From: Spinellus fusiger
Lineage: Eukaryota; Mucoromycota; Mucoromycetes; Mucorales; Phycomycetaceae
Direction of reading: 5' to 3'
NCBI GenBank assembly: GCA_025094145.1
Contig: JALLLS010000112.1
Span: forward strand, 1-64,000
DNA: 64,000 bases
Shown here: piece by piece, positions 37,966 through 49,110 of the stretch
Layout: each line of letters begins with the position of its first letter
How positions within the stretch are numbered: position 1 is the first letter of the stretch
Notes under the pieces: model-generated
The model's database searches: none
Told to the model about the DNA's origin: nothing
Seen by the model: only the letters and a program-made list of their open reading frames with translations
Program-made: the position numbers and the translations under genes

Positions 37966-39159
37966 AAGAAAAGAGGTGTTATGAACAGAGAAAATAAATA
38001 GTGTATGTTATTTTTTGTATAAGAATAGCCTGGGATTTAGAAAATTACGGTTATTTTTGTTGGGTCTGCTTTTATATCCCAGAAATCTCCTAGTGTGTAG
38101 ATTATTAAGTTGAATCAAACCCACCAGATAAAAGAGACATAGACCATCAAGTATAAAGAATAACACCCAGAGAACACATGAAATAGTTGTCAATTCACTG
38201 GTTATCTTTGCCTATAATTTATGTTCTAAAGAATACCCAACTCTAATGATAAGTATCTGATGTCTGTTATCGAAATACTACCTGATCCAACAAACATAAA
38301 AGCTCAACACATCTAAAGCACTGTTCAATGAGTAACTGTAAAATCTAAGCCAAATTTACTCTGAAGAGAGTATTTTTCAGCACCATTACCACAAGATAAA
38401 GGTCAGTACAAGATATTTCATTTTTATTCTTTCTTTATTATAATAGTCAAGCTAAGAATGTCTTCTCTCTATGCTACAATACCTTTTAGTTCCAAAAAAA
38501 AACCCCCTTTTCATTGAACCTTTCTCTCTCAAAGAATAGTTTCTGCAGCACCCGATACTCAGAATTAATATATAATAGGAGGAAACGATAGATAAGCTCA
38601 CGTCTAATTAAAATACACTATTTTGTAGTTCTCGTCTTCGGGTAAACAAGATAGAATTCTTGTTAGATTACGAGTAATTAGTATTTGTTTTAAAATACTG
38701 AACTTTCAAAACTCAAAGAAATATGCTCTTGCTTTATTAAACAGAGTTGTACAAATATGTACTTTGTTTTATTATTTCTCCTTGATATCCTCCATAAGGT
38801 ATGAAACCTATAGGCTAAAAGACCTAACAAAGATGGAATGCTATTTTCAACGTTTATATACTATTTTCAGAAAGTATTGGCATATTTTTGAGAAAATATT
38901 TGTCGCTCTATTACAAAGAAATTTGACGCACACTTGGAAAAATAGTGTCGCATAAAGAAGTTATAAATGGGCACATAATTTAAATACATCAAACACGACA
39001 ATTTCTATTTTATTATTAAATAGGCTTTTCGTTCAAGCAATCATCAAATTTGTTTTCAAAATATCTACAGAAACCTTTGAGGCCACTAATTAAGATTTAG
39101 TTGGGTGTATCTGCAATCCTTCAAGACAATATTTTCTACTCCAAAACTGGTTCTCTTTT
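37966..39159. other. Intergenic, no recognised feature
   Basis: AT-rich sequence with small random ORFs only. A few slightly GC-richer patches near 38280-38560 do not form an open frame. Confidence 0.5.
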
Positions 39160-39690
39160 TAACCTATTTTTATTTTTTTATTTTTACAAACACGCCAGAA
39201 CTGTTCAATTGGATTCAAATTTGGTGAAGATAGAGGAGGATGGATACACCTATACCCAAGGCTTTCAATGAACCTTTTGATATTGCTATTGATGTGAATA
39301 GGGGCATTGTCCTTGATTGTCTGACTTTCATGTTAACAAGGCCTTGGGAGGATAATGTGCCCAAGATTGTTGTGGTTTTTGCTCTAGTCTTTGGGACTTT
39401 TACTATAGCCCAAGCTCCAACCTTTGACCAAGCAAAGGATTGCCTCATGTTGGTATGGAAATCTGATTCATCAATGAATACACAGTTGCTCAAAATGCGA
39501 CAGTCTTCATCTTCTTACGACGCCAATCTATAACTTCTTTGTGAAAATACTTTATGAAAATAGTGTAAATCGATGCATTTATAGAGATTAGTTTGGATAA
39601 AACTAGATAAATAACAAAAAAAACCTTGGCGCTTAATATCAATCTATACTTTTTCCTAGTGTCTGGTAGTTGCTCAAGTGAACTCAATAA
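39160..39690 (-). mobile_element. IS630/Tc1-type DD34E transposase fragment (E8)
   Basis: The minus-strand remains of a transposase catalytic domain. A 92-codon frame includes CVFIDESDFHTNMRQSFAW and the GTLSSQG stretch. After a frameshift the domain continues with KDNAPIH and SPNLNPIEQFWRV. The second Asp and the Glu are separated by 34 residues, unlike the 35 of the other copies here. The DESDFH first-Asp context is typical of IS630/pogo-like or Tc1 relatives with a DDE_3-type domain. The N-terminal DNA-binding part and terminal repeats are not seen. Confidence 0.75.
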
Positions 39691-39699
39691 AAAAGTGAA

Positions 39700-40874
39700 T
39701 CAAACATATAATGCACTCGTTTGTGCTAGTTTTATAAAATGAAAATCAATACTACTCTATAAGCATACTACTATCAGTATTAATACTGACACGGCCATTT
39801 GCTTTCAGTTGTGGTATTTTATGCACGTATGCATGTAGGCTAGTCTACAGATGAAACAAAACTTATATTTCTAAACAATAAAAAGGTAGCCCAAGTTCTT
39901 TTATTCAAGAGAGGGTCTATTGATAGTAAAGTTCATAGACAAAGAAGAGAGGTGGTCTGCATGTAGTACGTAGAGAGTCATTAGTATTCTGTAGTGCTAA
40001 TATATCATTATTCACTTAATCATAAGTACTTGTTTATAATACTAAATACACTCATGTGCAGATGCATGTTGTCCTCATAAGATACATTCTATATTATCTA
40101 TTTTGAGCATACCATTACCAAGGATAGAGGCAATGTGAACATGTATTTAAAAAGGGAATACTCAATAATATTTTAATAATGTAAAATTAGTGTTGGAAAT
40201 CTATAACACTTATTATTTGTTGGATTCTTTATTTAATCATCAGCAAGAAAACAATGAAAAATGAAAAATGAAAATGAAAACAATGGTGTCTTATCATCAA
40301 CCATTTTATCTTAGTCATCATATATGTGAACGTTCTTTTAAGCAGGAAGATCATTAAATAATAATCGTTACTATGTGTCTGGCTGAGTAGAACATGCAAT
40401 CCAAAGATCCAAAGCCACTAACTTTGTTAAGTGGAACTTAAAGAACAAAGGGAAAAATTACGAGAGAGAAAGAGAGAGAAAGGAGGCAAAATTGCCTATA
40501 AAATGCACAATTTCTTAGTATTTCTTGGTATTTCCTATCTTTAGGTTTCCATTCAATAGCCTTTTACTTAGCACCTTCTTCTAGTCTGACTCCGCTGTAG
40601 CTGATGGCAGCTGTCATTTCTCAATAGATCCAATATTATTGCGGCGTTTAAGTACAATTACAATTTAGATTCCTAAACTTCATCCATATCTGGTAACACG
40701 AAGCCCACTTTACCTTATTCTTTACCCTAATAAAGTATTAACAAGTTGACTTAATCTTTTCTAGTCTTCTTGTTCTTTTCTTTCTTTAGTTTTCTACTTG
40801 AGAAGCACGGTTTTGCCCGACTTGATTAGATATATCAAAAAAGAAGTTCTCTTTAGGTGCTATTCTATTGCTAC
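39700..40874. other. Transition interval before the gene-dense half
   Basis: Non-coding, AT-rich at first, becoming less so. It holds the presumed promoter of the ADAM gene, including a GA-rich tract near 40460-40485. No ORF of interest. Confidence 0.5.
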
Positions 40875-43871
40875 ATGTTATCTTACAAACCTTTCTGGCT
40901 CTCGGGTTTATATATCCTAAGCATATTACCACTCAGTTTAGGTAACCTTTTCCCTAGATTGTTTTCTTTTATATATAGAAATACACACTCTGTGTTCTCT
41001 ATGCCATAAAAACAGACCTAATTCTCTTTTAATGCATCAATAGAACATAGTATTGACAATAAGAGACTTTCTAGAGTCGAGCCTCTCACTCAAATCACAT
41101 TCGAAATCGCACCACGGTCCAACTTCTTCTTTGAAAAGCGACAAACCACACCTAATTGTCTTCATTCACCCACAGCACGTTCTGTTGAGCACGATGATAC
41201 CTTGAGATTATCCATTGAAGCTTTCAACCAAACTTATCAATTACACCTTGAGCCCAATACTGATCTATTCCATCCCAGTGCAGTGACAGTAGATGAGAAT
41301 GGAAGAGAGGAAAAGATACGACCCGAGTCTTTCAGAGTCTACCGTGGCTATTGTATTGATAAATATTATTCAGATGAGCGTTGGAAGACAGACCAAGCCA
41401 ATGTCAAAAGGGATGACTTTCTTACTCAGCATGAAAAGGGTGTTCTTGGTTGGGCTCGGATAATTGTTCGTTATGATGAAGGGTATGGAGAAGACTTGAT
41501 TCTTCTTTCTCAATTGACCTGTCTTTCTAACTTCCTTTTTTATCTGTCTATCCTTTGCTGTTTCTGGTCAATTAGGCATTCCACCAAGATTCCTATTATT
41601 GAAGGCTCCTTTCGTGCACATGGAGATACATACAATATAAAATCCACATCAAATTATAGATTGGTCAAGCGTTCGGACGACGCAAGATTGGTCAGTGGGG
41701 ACAACAGTCCTATGGTAATCTACCGAGATTCCGACACAATTCAGTCTACACACTATAAACGTACTCCCAAAAGTGGTGCCTGTGGATTTGATCAACTTAT
41801 TCCCAATCCCAAGTCCTTCAGACAGTCCGCACTGTCTTCCTTAGGAGATGGAACAACCATTTCCCGTCGCTATGGAATGGGAGTTTTAGAAGACCCTTTT
41901 AGCCTACAATTCACACAGATATCTTCTTCTCGCCTCTTTAAAAGAGCGGCCGCCGGATGCCCCACAACAAGAAAAGGTAAATGAACACACGGAAGCTATT
42001 AAAAGCTGTAAAACTCATCTCTTGGCCTTATTCTTTAGTGAATTACATGGGCATAGGTAAATAGCCGGCACAGCTTGTGTCTGGACACTATAGTATGTAT
42101 ACGGTAGCTTATCTTGATACATTTATAGCTGCCGATTGTACATATACAAAGTACTACACTTCTGTGGATCTTGCAAGAACTCAAATTATCAATGATTGGA
42201 ATACAGTATCTGCAGTGTATGAAAGCAGTTTCAACATTGCACTGGGTATTATCAATATCACAGTGATGAATGAAGTGTGTCCACCAGAGCCATTAGATAG
42301 CATATTATGGAATCGCAACTGTAGTGATGCCACCTATACTATCAACAACCGCCTCAGTGACTTTAGTCAATGGAGAGGTACAATGAGTGATGATGGTGCA
42401 GGCCTCTGGCATCTCTTGACCCAATGCGCGTAAGTCAACGGTGGGTAGTAATGTACTTTGACTAATGTATGTCTGTGCATGTATTAGTACAGGTGTTGAG
42501 GTTGGTGTTGCATGGCTATCACAATTATGCACTAGTAGTGCAAGATCTCAGGTGCAAAATGGTGTCACGCAATATGTATCTGGAACAGGTGTTTCTTCTA
42601 TCAGTAAGTGCTTTCAGTATCAAGGCAAGACACTAATAGTGTTCAGTCCGAGATGAATGGAAAGTAGTGGCGCATGAGATTGGACATGGATTTGGTAAGT
42701 GAACAATGTAGATACCTATAGACTCATATCATTCAATAGGTGCTATTCATGACTGCACAACAGACACATGTCCATGCAGTGGGTCTTCCTGTTCATGCTG
42801 TCCATTGAGTGACACCCAATGTAGTGCGGATGGAGAATATATCATGAATCCAACAAGCAATGTATCAAGTAATGCATTCAGTTCTTGTTCAATTTCTACC
42901 ATATGTAACTCATACCCTAGATTGAGTTCATGTCTTGAAGGTAATCTCTTTATTACTAGTAGTAGTATTATTATTTCAATCTGTAGACTAATAGTCCCTA
43001 GATCCAAACAGTAGAAAAGTACAAACCCTTGAGATGTGTGGCAATGGACTAGTGGAAGCAGGAGAAGAGTGTGATTCGGGTGGAGAAGAGACTAGTTGCT
43101 GTAACGCAGCCACCTGCAAACTGAAGGCTGGGGCTGTATGCGAGTAAGTGGGTCTATAGTCTTCATTCACTCATCATTGTCTCCTCAAGTGATCTCAACC
43201 ACCCTTGCTGCAACCAGTGTCAGATCAGGCCAAGTACATTTGCCTGCAGACCAGCATCTTCTTTGTGTGATGTTACCGAATACTGTACAGGCAATTCGTC
43301 AAGTTGTCCTACAGATCAATACAATCCTGATGGCCAGTCCTGTGGCAATGGGCTTCAATGTGCCTCTGGTGCTTGTACCTCACGAGATGAACAGTGTAAA
43401 AGTCGTGGTGTCTCTCTAAATGTCACTTCTGCTTGTTCATCGGCTGGATCTGAGTGCCGTTTATATTGTAGCAATCCCAGTGCATCAGGCTGTATTGTCT
43501 TCAATGGCCAATTTCTCGATGGCTCTCCTTGTGGTTCTGGAGGTTTCTGTAGAAATGGATCCTGTGATCTTGGAAGCCTTAATAACAAAGCTCTTGACTG
43601 GCTACAGAACCACAAACAGATTGCTATACCTGTTGGTGTTGTACTTGCTATCATCCTTTTGTTTATCACATACTATGTGGTTCGGAGATGCTGTTGCGCT
43701 CCACGACATGTCACAACTGCACCTAAACCTGTGGTGCCTATTCATACAGTGTCGCAGCATTCTTCCTCTACTACCTTACCACCGCTCTACCCAAGATCTA
43801 GTGGTGTATACCCTGCCTTACAACCCCCTTTACATTATAATACTCCAGCTACTTATTCAGTCAATCAGTAA
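40875..43871 (+). CDS. ADAM-type metalloprotease-disintegrin, membrane bound
   Basis: Ten exons: 40875-40941, 41044-41482, 41576-41976, 42039-42056, 42129-42429, 42488-42603, 42647-42694, 42740-42940, 43002-43143 and 43190-43871; 2415 nt, 804 residues. Order: signal peptide ([11 protein letters not shown]..., residues 1-22), prodomain ([15 protein letters not shown]), a basic RLFKR site where a furin-like protease could cut, a reprolysin catalytic domain with zinc motif [11 protein letters not shown] (His457, His461, His467; Glu458), a disintegrin domain ([15 protein letters not shown], then [11 protein letters not shown]), a cysteine-rich segment, a transmembrane helix at about 722-742 ([19 protein letters not shown]) and a Pro/Ser-rich cytosolic tail. 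All zinc-binding and catalytic residues are present, so an active secretory-pathway or cell-surface sheddase is expected. Exon 4 is only 18 nt, but it supplies the NYMGI joint needed before ADCTY. The first exon is the least certain, chosen for its signal peptide and matching phase. Confidence 0.88.
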
Positions 43872-44022
43872 TTGCACCTACATCCTACACTCTTCTTCTA
43901 TAATATTCCATATATATATATATAAACTCCCCCACCCTACAGTACATAGGTTCAATGTAGATACATGTATGTATTTAATTATTTAATTATTTATTGTCTT
44001 ACTACATTCTATTTTAAAACAA

Positions 44023-45612
44023 TCAAGACATTGCATCAAGCACTGTTGTAAGAGTCATCATGTCATCTCGAATATTCCTTGCAAACCGAATCAATTTGTC
44101 CTATTGTTTCTTGATTTAGTCTACCCTTTAGGATAGAATGGCAACTTACTTTATTATCGAGTACTTCGATGGATTGTGTCAGTGCATTGTAACGTAAAAA
44201 AAAGGGTCGTTTCATCTTGGATGCAAATTGGCGCACCTTTTCTTGAGCATCTCTAAATGACTCTGCTAAAAAGTAAACCTACAATAATGACAATAACATG
44301 TGGTTATTCTCCCTTTTCTTCTTCTTATTATCATAGAGAGTCAATCTCTTACGGGTTGGTATTCCGTGACAGGATAGTCCTGCTGTGATGTCTTTTCTGG
44401 ATCAAAGGTTCGAATCTCTGGTTTGTCTGATAGACAGTATTCGAGTTCGCCAAATGAACTCAGCAATCCTGCACCAAAAGCACGGATCTCTCCATCTTGT
44501 TTACACAGACCAAACTCCACTGTAAACCAATAGATAGTAGAGAGCTTAGCAATGTCTTCTTCTGAAGCCCCTAAAGAGGCCAACCCAATCTCCTGTGAAA
44601 AGTCTGCAAAGTCAGGATCAGCAAATAAGGGAACATGGCCAAGCAGTTCATGACAGCAGTCTGGCTCTGGTGTAAAGAATGGCTTGGAATTGTGTCGAAT
44701 GTATTGGGTAGAGTAGAACACTCGAAAGGCAAGGGAGTTGAGGAAGTCGCGGCTAGAGAGCAATCCCATCACAGGACGAATTGTAAATCCGGTACAGTTC
44801 TTGAGGAAGCGTGAAATATGCTCCAACTGAGGAATCTTCTTATCTCCATAACCACAGTTCTGTACCAAGAGAGGGAAGATAAACTGGTGCTCACGACATG
44901 CATGGGTTGGGTACATCTCCATTAAGCGTCTATACACTTTTCCCCATGTTTCGTTTTCTTCTTCTGTGTACTCAATCTCAGGCACAGGCAGACCGCTACG
45001 GTAGGTCTTGGCAATATTGGTGATGTATGCTCTGCGTGCACGATACACTGGATCGTGGGCACCAGGATGATCAGAGGCTAATGCAGTTTATTAGAGAACA
45101 TAGACTGGCTTTCTACAAGACAGGACACAAGACACCAGACACAAGACACACTTACTGAGGTCTTCTCCCATCTCCAGAACTTTATTAGCAAATAAGTCCA
45201 AGTCTGTCATATTGCGTGGGAACCAGGGGATGTCTCCTTTTGATACTGAGTGAGTACTACCGTCCTGGGGTTGCCTTGCTTACCATCCTTAGCTTCTGAA
45301 CTCATGACTTGTACATCCTGAGTATAAGGACGAATGTTTTCAATGATACACTGTACTTGTGTAGGTGTAGGGTTCACCAGATCAACAACAAAGTCGTAAT
45401 CCCAGTCTTTTTTAATACTTGGACGACTGTTGAAACCCGTGGAATAAGGATCCATGCTCAACATTTAGATTGACTTACGATTCAATATGGCGCAGAGAGA
45501 CATGGGTGTTCTTGATGGCTGATAAGCACTCTTCCAATGCTCCCACCTTGTCCTTGATAGAAAAGCAGAGGGTGGTGGTGTTGGTGCTATCGTCCAGGAT
45601 TTTGTTTATCAT
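44023..45612 (-). CDS. PAH: Phenylalanine 4-hydroxylase (BH4-dependent)
   Basis: Six exons: 45612-45479, 45426-45284, 45245-45156, 45077-44353, 44278-44150 and 44100-44023; 1299 nt, 432 residues, close to animal PAH. Residues 10-45 form an ACT regulatory domain ([18 protein letters not shown]) and the rest is the aromatic amino acid hydroxylase domain. Iron ligands are His265 and His270 in [12 protein letters not shown] and Glu310 in WFTVEFGLC, with the spacing of 5 and 40 seen in rat PAH (285, 290, 330). The enzyme converts phenylalanine to tyrosine using tetrahydrobiopterin, iron and oxygen. Such enzymes are absent from most Dikarya but known from Mortierella-type fungi. The second intron is only 38 nt, yet restores the [10 protein letters not shown] reading. 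The start ATG is the first in frame ahead of the ACT domain. The 3' end faces the ADAM gene with 151 bp between stops. Confidence 0.93.
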
Positions 45613-47792
45613 TTTGATTGTAGCAGTAACAGAAAGAAGAAAAGATATCAAGAGAATCTTTACAAACAAATGGACTCCTTTATCCTAGACTTCTTCACAT
45701 CGTTATTTCCACGATCACGTGTGTTCATGCAACAGTAGAACAGTAAAATGCTCAGAAGACATCTCCTGTATTCATAGTCCGGGATAAGCCCACCTTTCTC
45801 TACCGCTGCTTTTATTATGCAGTGTATTTGGACTCTAGTGAAGGGCCAAAGAAGTACTGATCCCTAGAATAGACCCTAGACAGAGAGAAATCCACACTAA
45901 TAGATAAAGGTAGGTTATCGAATAGAGCGAGGAGGAAGAGAACAGTGCGACTATACTCAATGCATGGGTGGGACATAATAACACAACCTTATTTTGACCT
46001 ATACTGTCTATGCGATTACATCTTTAGTATCTGTCCTACACATCGAATGGGCCTTCTTAAAGACATTCCCTTGGCAGTGGAAAACAGGAACCCAAGTTAC
46101 AATAATGTCTGGTAAAACAGAGCAAGGTGGATGATAACATTCGATCCCTTCATTCTCTTTTAACTGTGGTTAGACCTATTCCACTGTCTATTTGATGTTT
46201 GGCTGGTGTAGTAGCATCCACAACCACTCAACAGATAGGAAAGATACTTGTTTAGACTCTTTTCAATCTATACATCTGATATAAGTATATACTAGCATTA
46301 GTATTTGGCACAAGCAATCAGTTATGGCGATGGAAGAGATTAGGAGTAACTTAGCTTTTATTTATTTGCTTTATTCTCTCTTTCTATAATAAACGTACGG
46401 TCTAGGTACAATAGAACTACACCGAAGATTGAAAATACACTGGACAAATCCATCCTCAAGTTTCAATACACGCACACACACCTTTAAGAAACCTTAATAT
46501 TTATGGGTTTATAGTTCTCAAGTTGGAACCAATACTTTCTTTGAACACTAAAATGAGTTGTATTTTTTTCCTCCTTGGTCACACCTATCTACTGAAGGGG
46601 TTTTTCCATTTCTCTGTTGTGGTTTGGACTTATAGTTATTGTTGAGTAATTCATAATAAGAGCACTATTGCCAACACTAATGAATTGTGTTGCAATGTCA
46701 ATCTTCCTTTCTTTCATCAAATCCAACTTGTCTTATTATTATATTCCTAAAGCAAATATAAAATATAAAAAGGTAAACTAATAAAAGGTCGTTCTATTGA
46801 CCCTCTTTGGTTATTCTACAGTGTGTATACTATGTTTTTATATCTACATTGGCACTGCTGTCTGAGGTCAATAGATTTGCTTACTTTCTAACCATAAGAA
46901 AACAAGACAACGGGGTCTTCCATGACGCACGTATTTCTATTTCTCATTTACAGTGAGCGGATGAATTCATCTGTTCCCATGACAGTCTATTTGTATTCTT
47001 GTCACCGATTAAACGATGATTTCCCTGTTTAATAAAGACAGAAACAAAAGATATGTTGGGTAATTCATCCAATCTTATATTACCTAAGCTATAGTCTATG
47101 TTTCTTGAGGTAACAGTAGATATGTTTTACAAGTTAAGTTGATGATTATAGAATATCAATCTACTTGAATTCACAGTTATTCATTTGAATTCACAGTTAT
47201 CTACTTGAATTCACAGTTGTTCATTTGAATTCACAGTTATCTTTTCTCTACATTTCTATTAAAAATATCACCCCTTGTTATTGTCAGTTCATTCATCAAC
47301 CCTTTTCTATACAACTGCCCTATTCTTTCCAAAGGACTTGTTTGCTTTATATAAAACAATAAAAGTCTTCCAGTCTCTTCCCGTCTTCTTCCCTGCCCTT
47401 TACTCACTTGATCTTCTATTGAAGCGGTAGATAAAATCAGACCATCAAATTCAACCAATTACCGTCACTATTGCCGTCAGTTATTAAGGCACTCTTGGTG
47501 CTGGTAACCTCCTTATAAGGAATCTATTCATAGCACGTCATTGTTCTGAGTAGACATCACATGCACTTATTGTTCATTCTTAGCTAACGATGTCTTGTGG
47601 CTTTACTGATCTTTTTCATTCATTGATAGACAGTAGTGAATGGACTCTATTCTTCTATGAAATAAGCCAATGAAAGAGAGAGGGTTGTTGTCATGGCAAT
47701 CTGATGTAGTGTACACCAGTAGACCCCAAAGTGCAATGGATTCCTTTTATTAGCCATGCCAGTCTCTTTTCTCTTTTCTCTTTTCTCTTCTC
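45613..47792. other. Intergenic between PAH and NPC2 starts
   Basis: A 2.2-kb stretch between two divergent genes. It contains short random ORFs, a 20-bp tandem repeat (annotated) and no supportable gene. The minus-strand 73-codon ORF at 47237-47458 starts with TTG and has no family resemblance, so I left it out. Confidence 0.5.
47161..47240. repeat. 20-bp tandem repeat with 40-bp superperiod
   Basis: Four copies of a 20-bp unit built on TTGAATTCACAGTT, alternating CTAC and TCAT starts, so the true unit may be 40 bp repeated twice. Confidence 0.85.
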
Positions 47793-47834
47793 ATTGGCCC
47801 ATGAATGGATGCAACAACCTCTTTGCTATAAAAG
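47793..47834 (+). promoter_or_regulatory. CCAAT box and TATA box of the NPC2-like gene
   Basis: ATTGG (an inverted CCAAT) at 47793-47797 and TATAAAAG at 47827-47834 lie upstream of the ATG at 48056, on its strand. The spacing of about 34 bp between them and the pyrimidine-rich leader downstream fit a fungal core promoter. Confidence 0.55.
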
Positions 47835-48055
47835 ACCGCCTCATACTCAGACAGAAACACTTATGCAAACACAGTCCCTCTTCATTCGATCATGTGAGCG
47901 GGTCTTCAAATGAATCTTCTTGGGGTGCCTAAACATCTCTTCCAATACACTTTACAACCTTTCTTGTTGTTATATTTTTCTGTGTATTTTTGTTGCTGTC
48001 TTTTCTGTTGTTTGTAATTTTATTTTATTTTGTATTTTGCCTTGATTTCTTCATA

Positions 48056-48843
48056 ATGAGATTCTCCAGCCTTAGTGTTGCTGCCCTTGCCACTGCAGCC
48101 ACCCTTGCCACAGCCACCCATGGTTCTTTCCTGCCCAACTTCTTCTTCCAGTCAGAAGAAGATGTGTTTACTGAGAAGACTAACCTTATTACGAATTGTG
48201 GTGACAGCACTGATCTATTGATGCAAGTGATTAGAGTGATCCATAAGAGTAGACATTCTTCTGTAAAAGTAGACTCACCCATACCTTGTACTTTCAATAG
48301 TATCAAGGATATTACACTGACACCTGATCCACCTGTCAAGGGCCAACTTCTTACTGTTGACTTTAGTGGATTTCTCAAGGAGCCTGTTGAGAATGGCACT
48401 TATATTGATGTGGCCATTAAATATGGACTGGTGCAGATCATCCACAAGAGATTTGATTTCTGTAATGAAGTAGCAGACAAGGTGGATGAAGCCTGTCCCA
48501 TTCCAGAAGGACCTCTTGTCTTTCACAAGGAGATTGAGTTACCAAAGGAGATTCGTAAGTGTTTATTGACTTGTAGAAGAAGTATGACGTACTTAATTTC
48601 TTCTTTTTTCTTCTTTTTCTTTCTGTAGCTGGAGTAAGTAAATGAAGTCTGTAGGGGCGGGTTTTCAGGGTGTCTGCACAGAATGTGTTCATAGAATGTA
48701 TCCATGGCAACACCACTAACATTCCTTTTACTTAATGTTTTACTTATTTGTAGGGAAGATACACAGTGAATGCAAAGATTGTCTCTTCCACCGAAAAAAG
48801 AATTGCCTGTCTTGTTGGAAAGACCTCTTTTCCCCGTCGATAA
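48056..48843 (+). CDS. NPC2: NPC2/ML-domain sterol or phospholipid transfer protein
   Basis: Three exons, 48056-48554, 48629-48633 and 48754-48843; 594 nt, 197 residues. A signal peptide (MRFSSLSVAALATAATLA) precedes an ML domain. Features of fungal NPC2 / PG-PI transfer proteins are visible: an early CTFNSIKDITLTPDPP strand with the PVKGQLLTVDFSG segment, a cysteine pair region (DFCNEV ... EACP), and a C-terminal PGGRYTVNAKI strand followed by IACLVG. The role is lipid exchange in the vacuole or secretory lumen. The middle exon is five bases (CTGGA), bounded by TTTCTGTAG and GTAAGT. Without it the frame shifts and the conserved PxGxYTV strand is lost. Stops of this gene and the oxysterol-binding gene face each other 267 bp apart. 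Confidence 0.88.
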
Positions 48844-49110
48844 TCTTCTCAGTGTCCTATGAAGAATAGAACTGACACAGATTCCCCCTTCTCTCTCTCT
48901 TTTGCTCAATGGTTCCATAATTTTTCATCTCAATAAACAAACTCAAATGCACGCAATACTTTCTGCTCATGGACTCTCCAACAGACCCCAGAGTGTTGTC
49001 TTTTCTTCTTCTTCTTAAAGAGAGACGAGTTTATAGTGTTTAGTAAGAGAAAGAAGCAGATAGATCAACAAAAAGGAGAAAAAGAAAAGAGAGTGTGTAT
49101 GGGGAGGAGG

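Noticed and set aside
47237..47458. 73-codon minus-strand ORF
   Set aside because: TTG start, no homologue recognised, no splice model.
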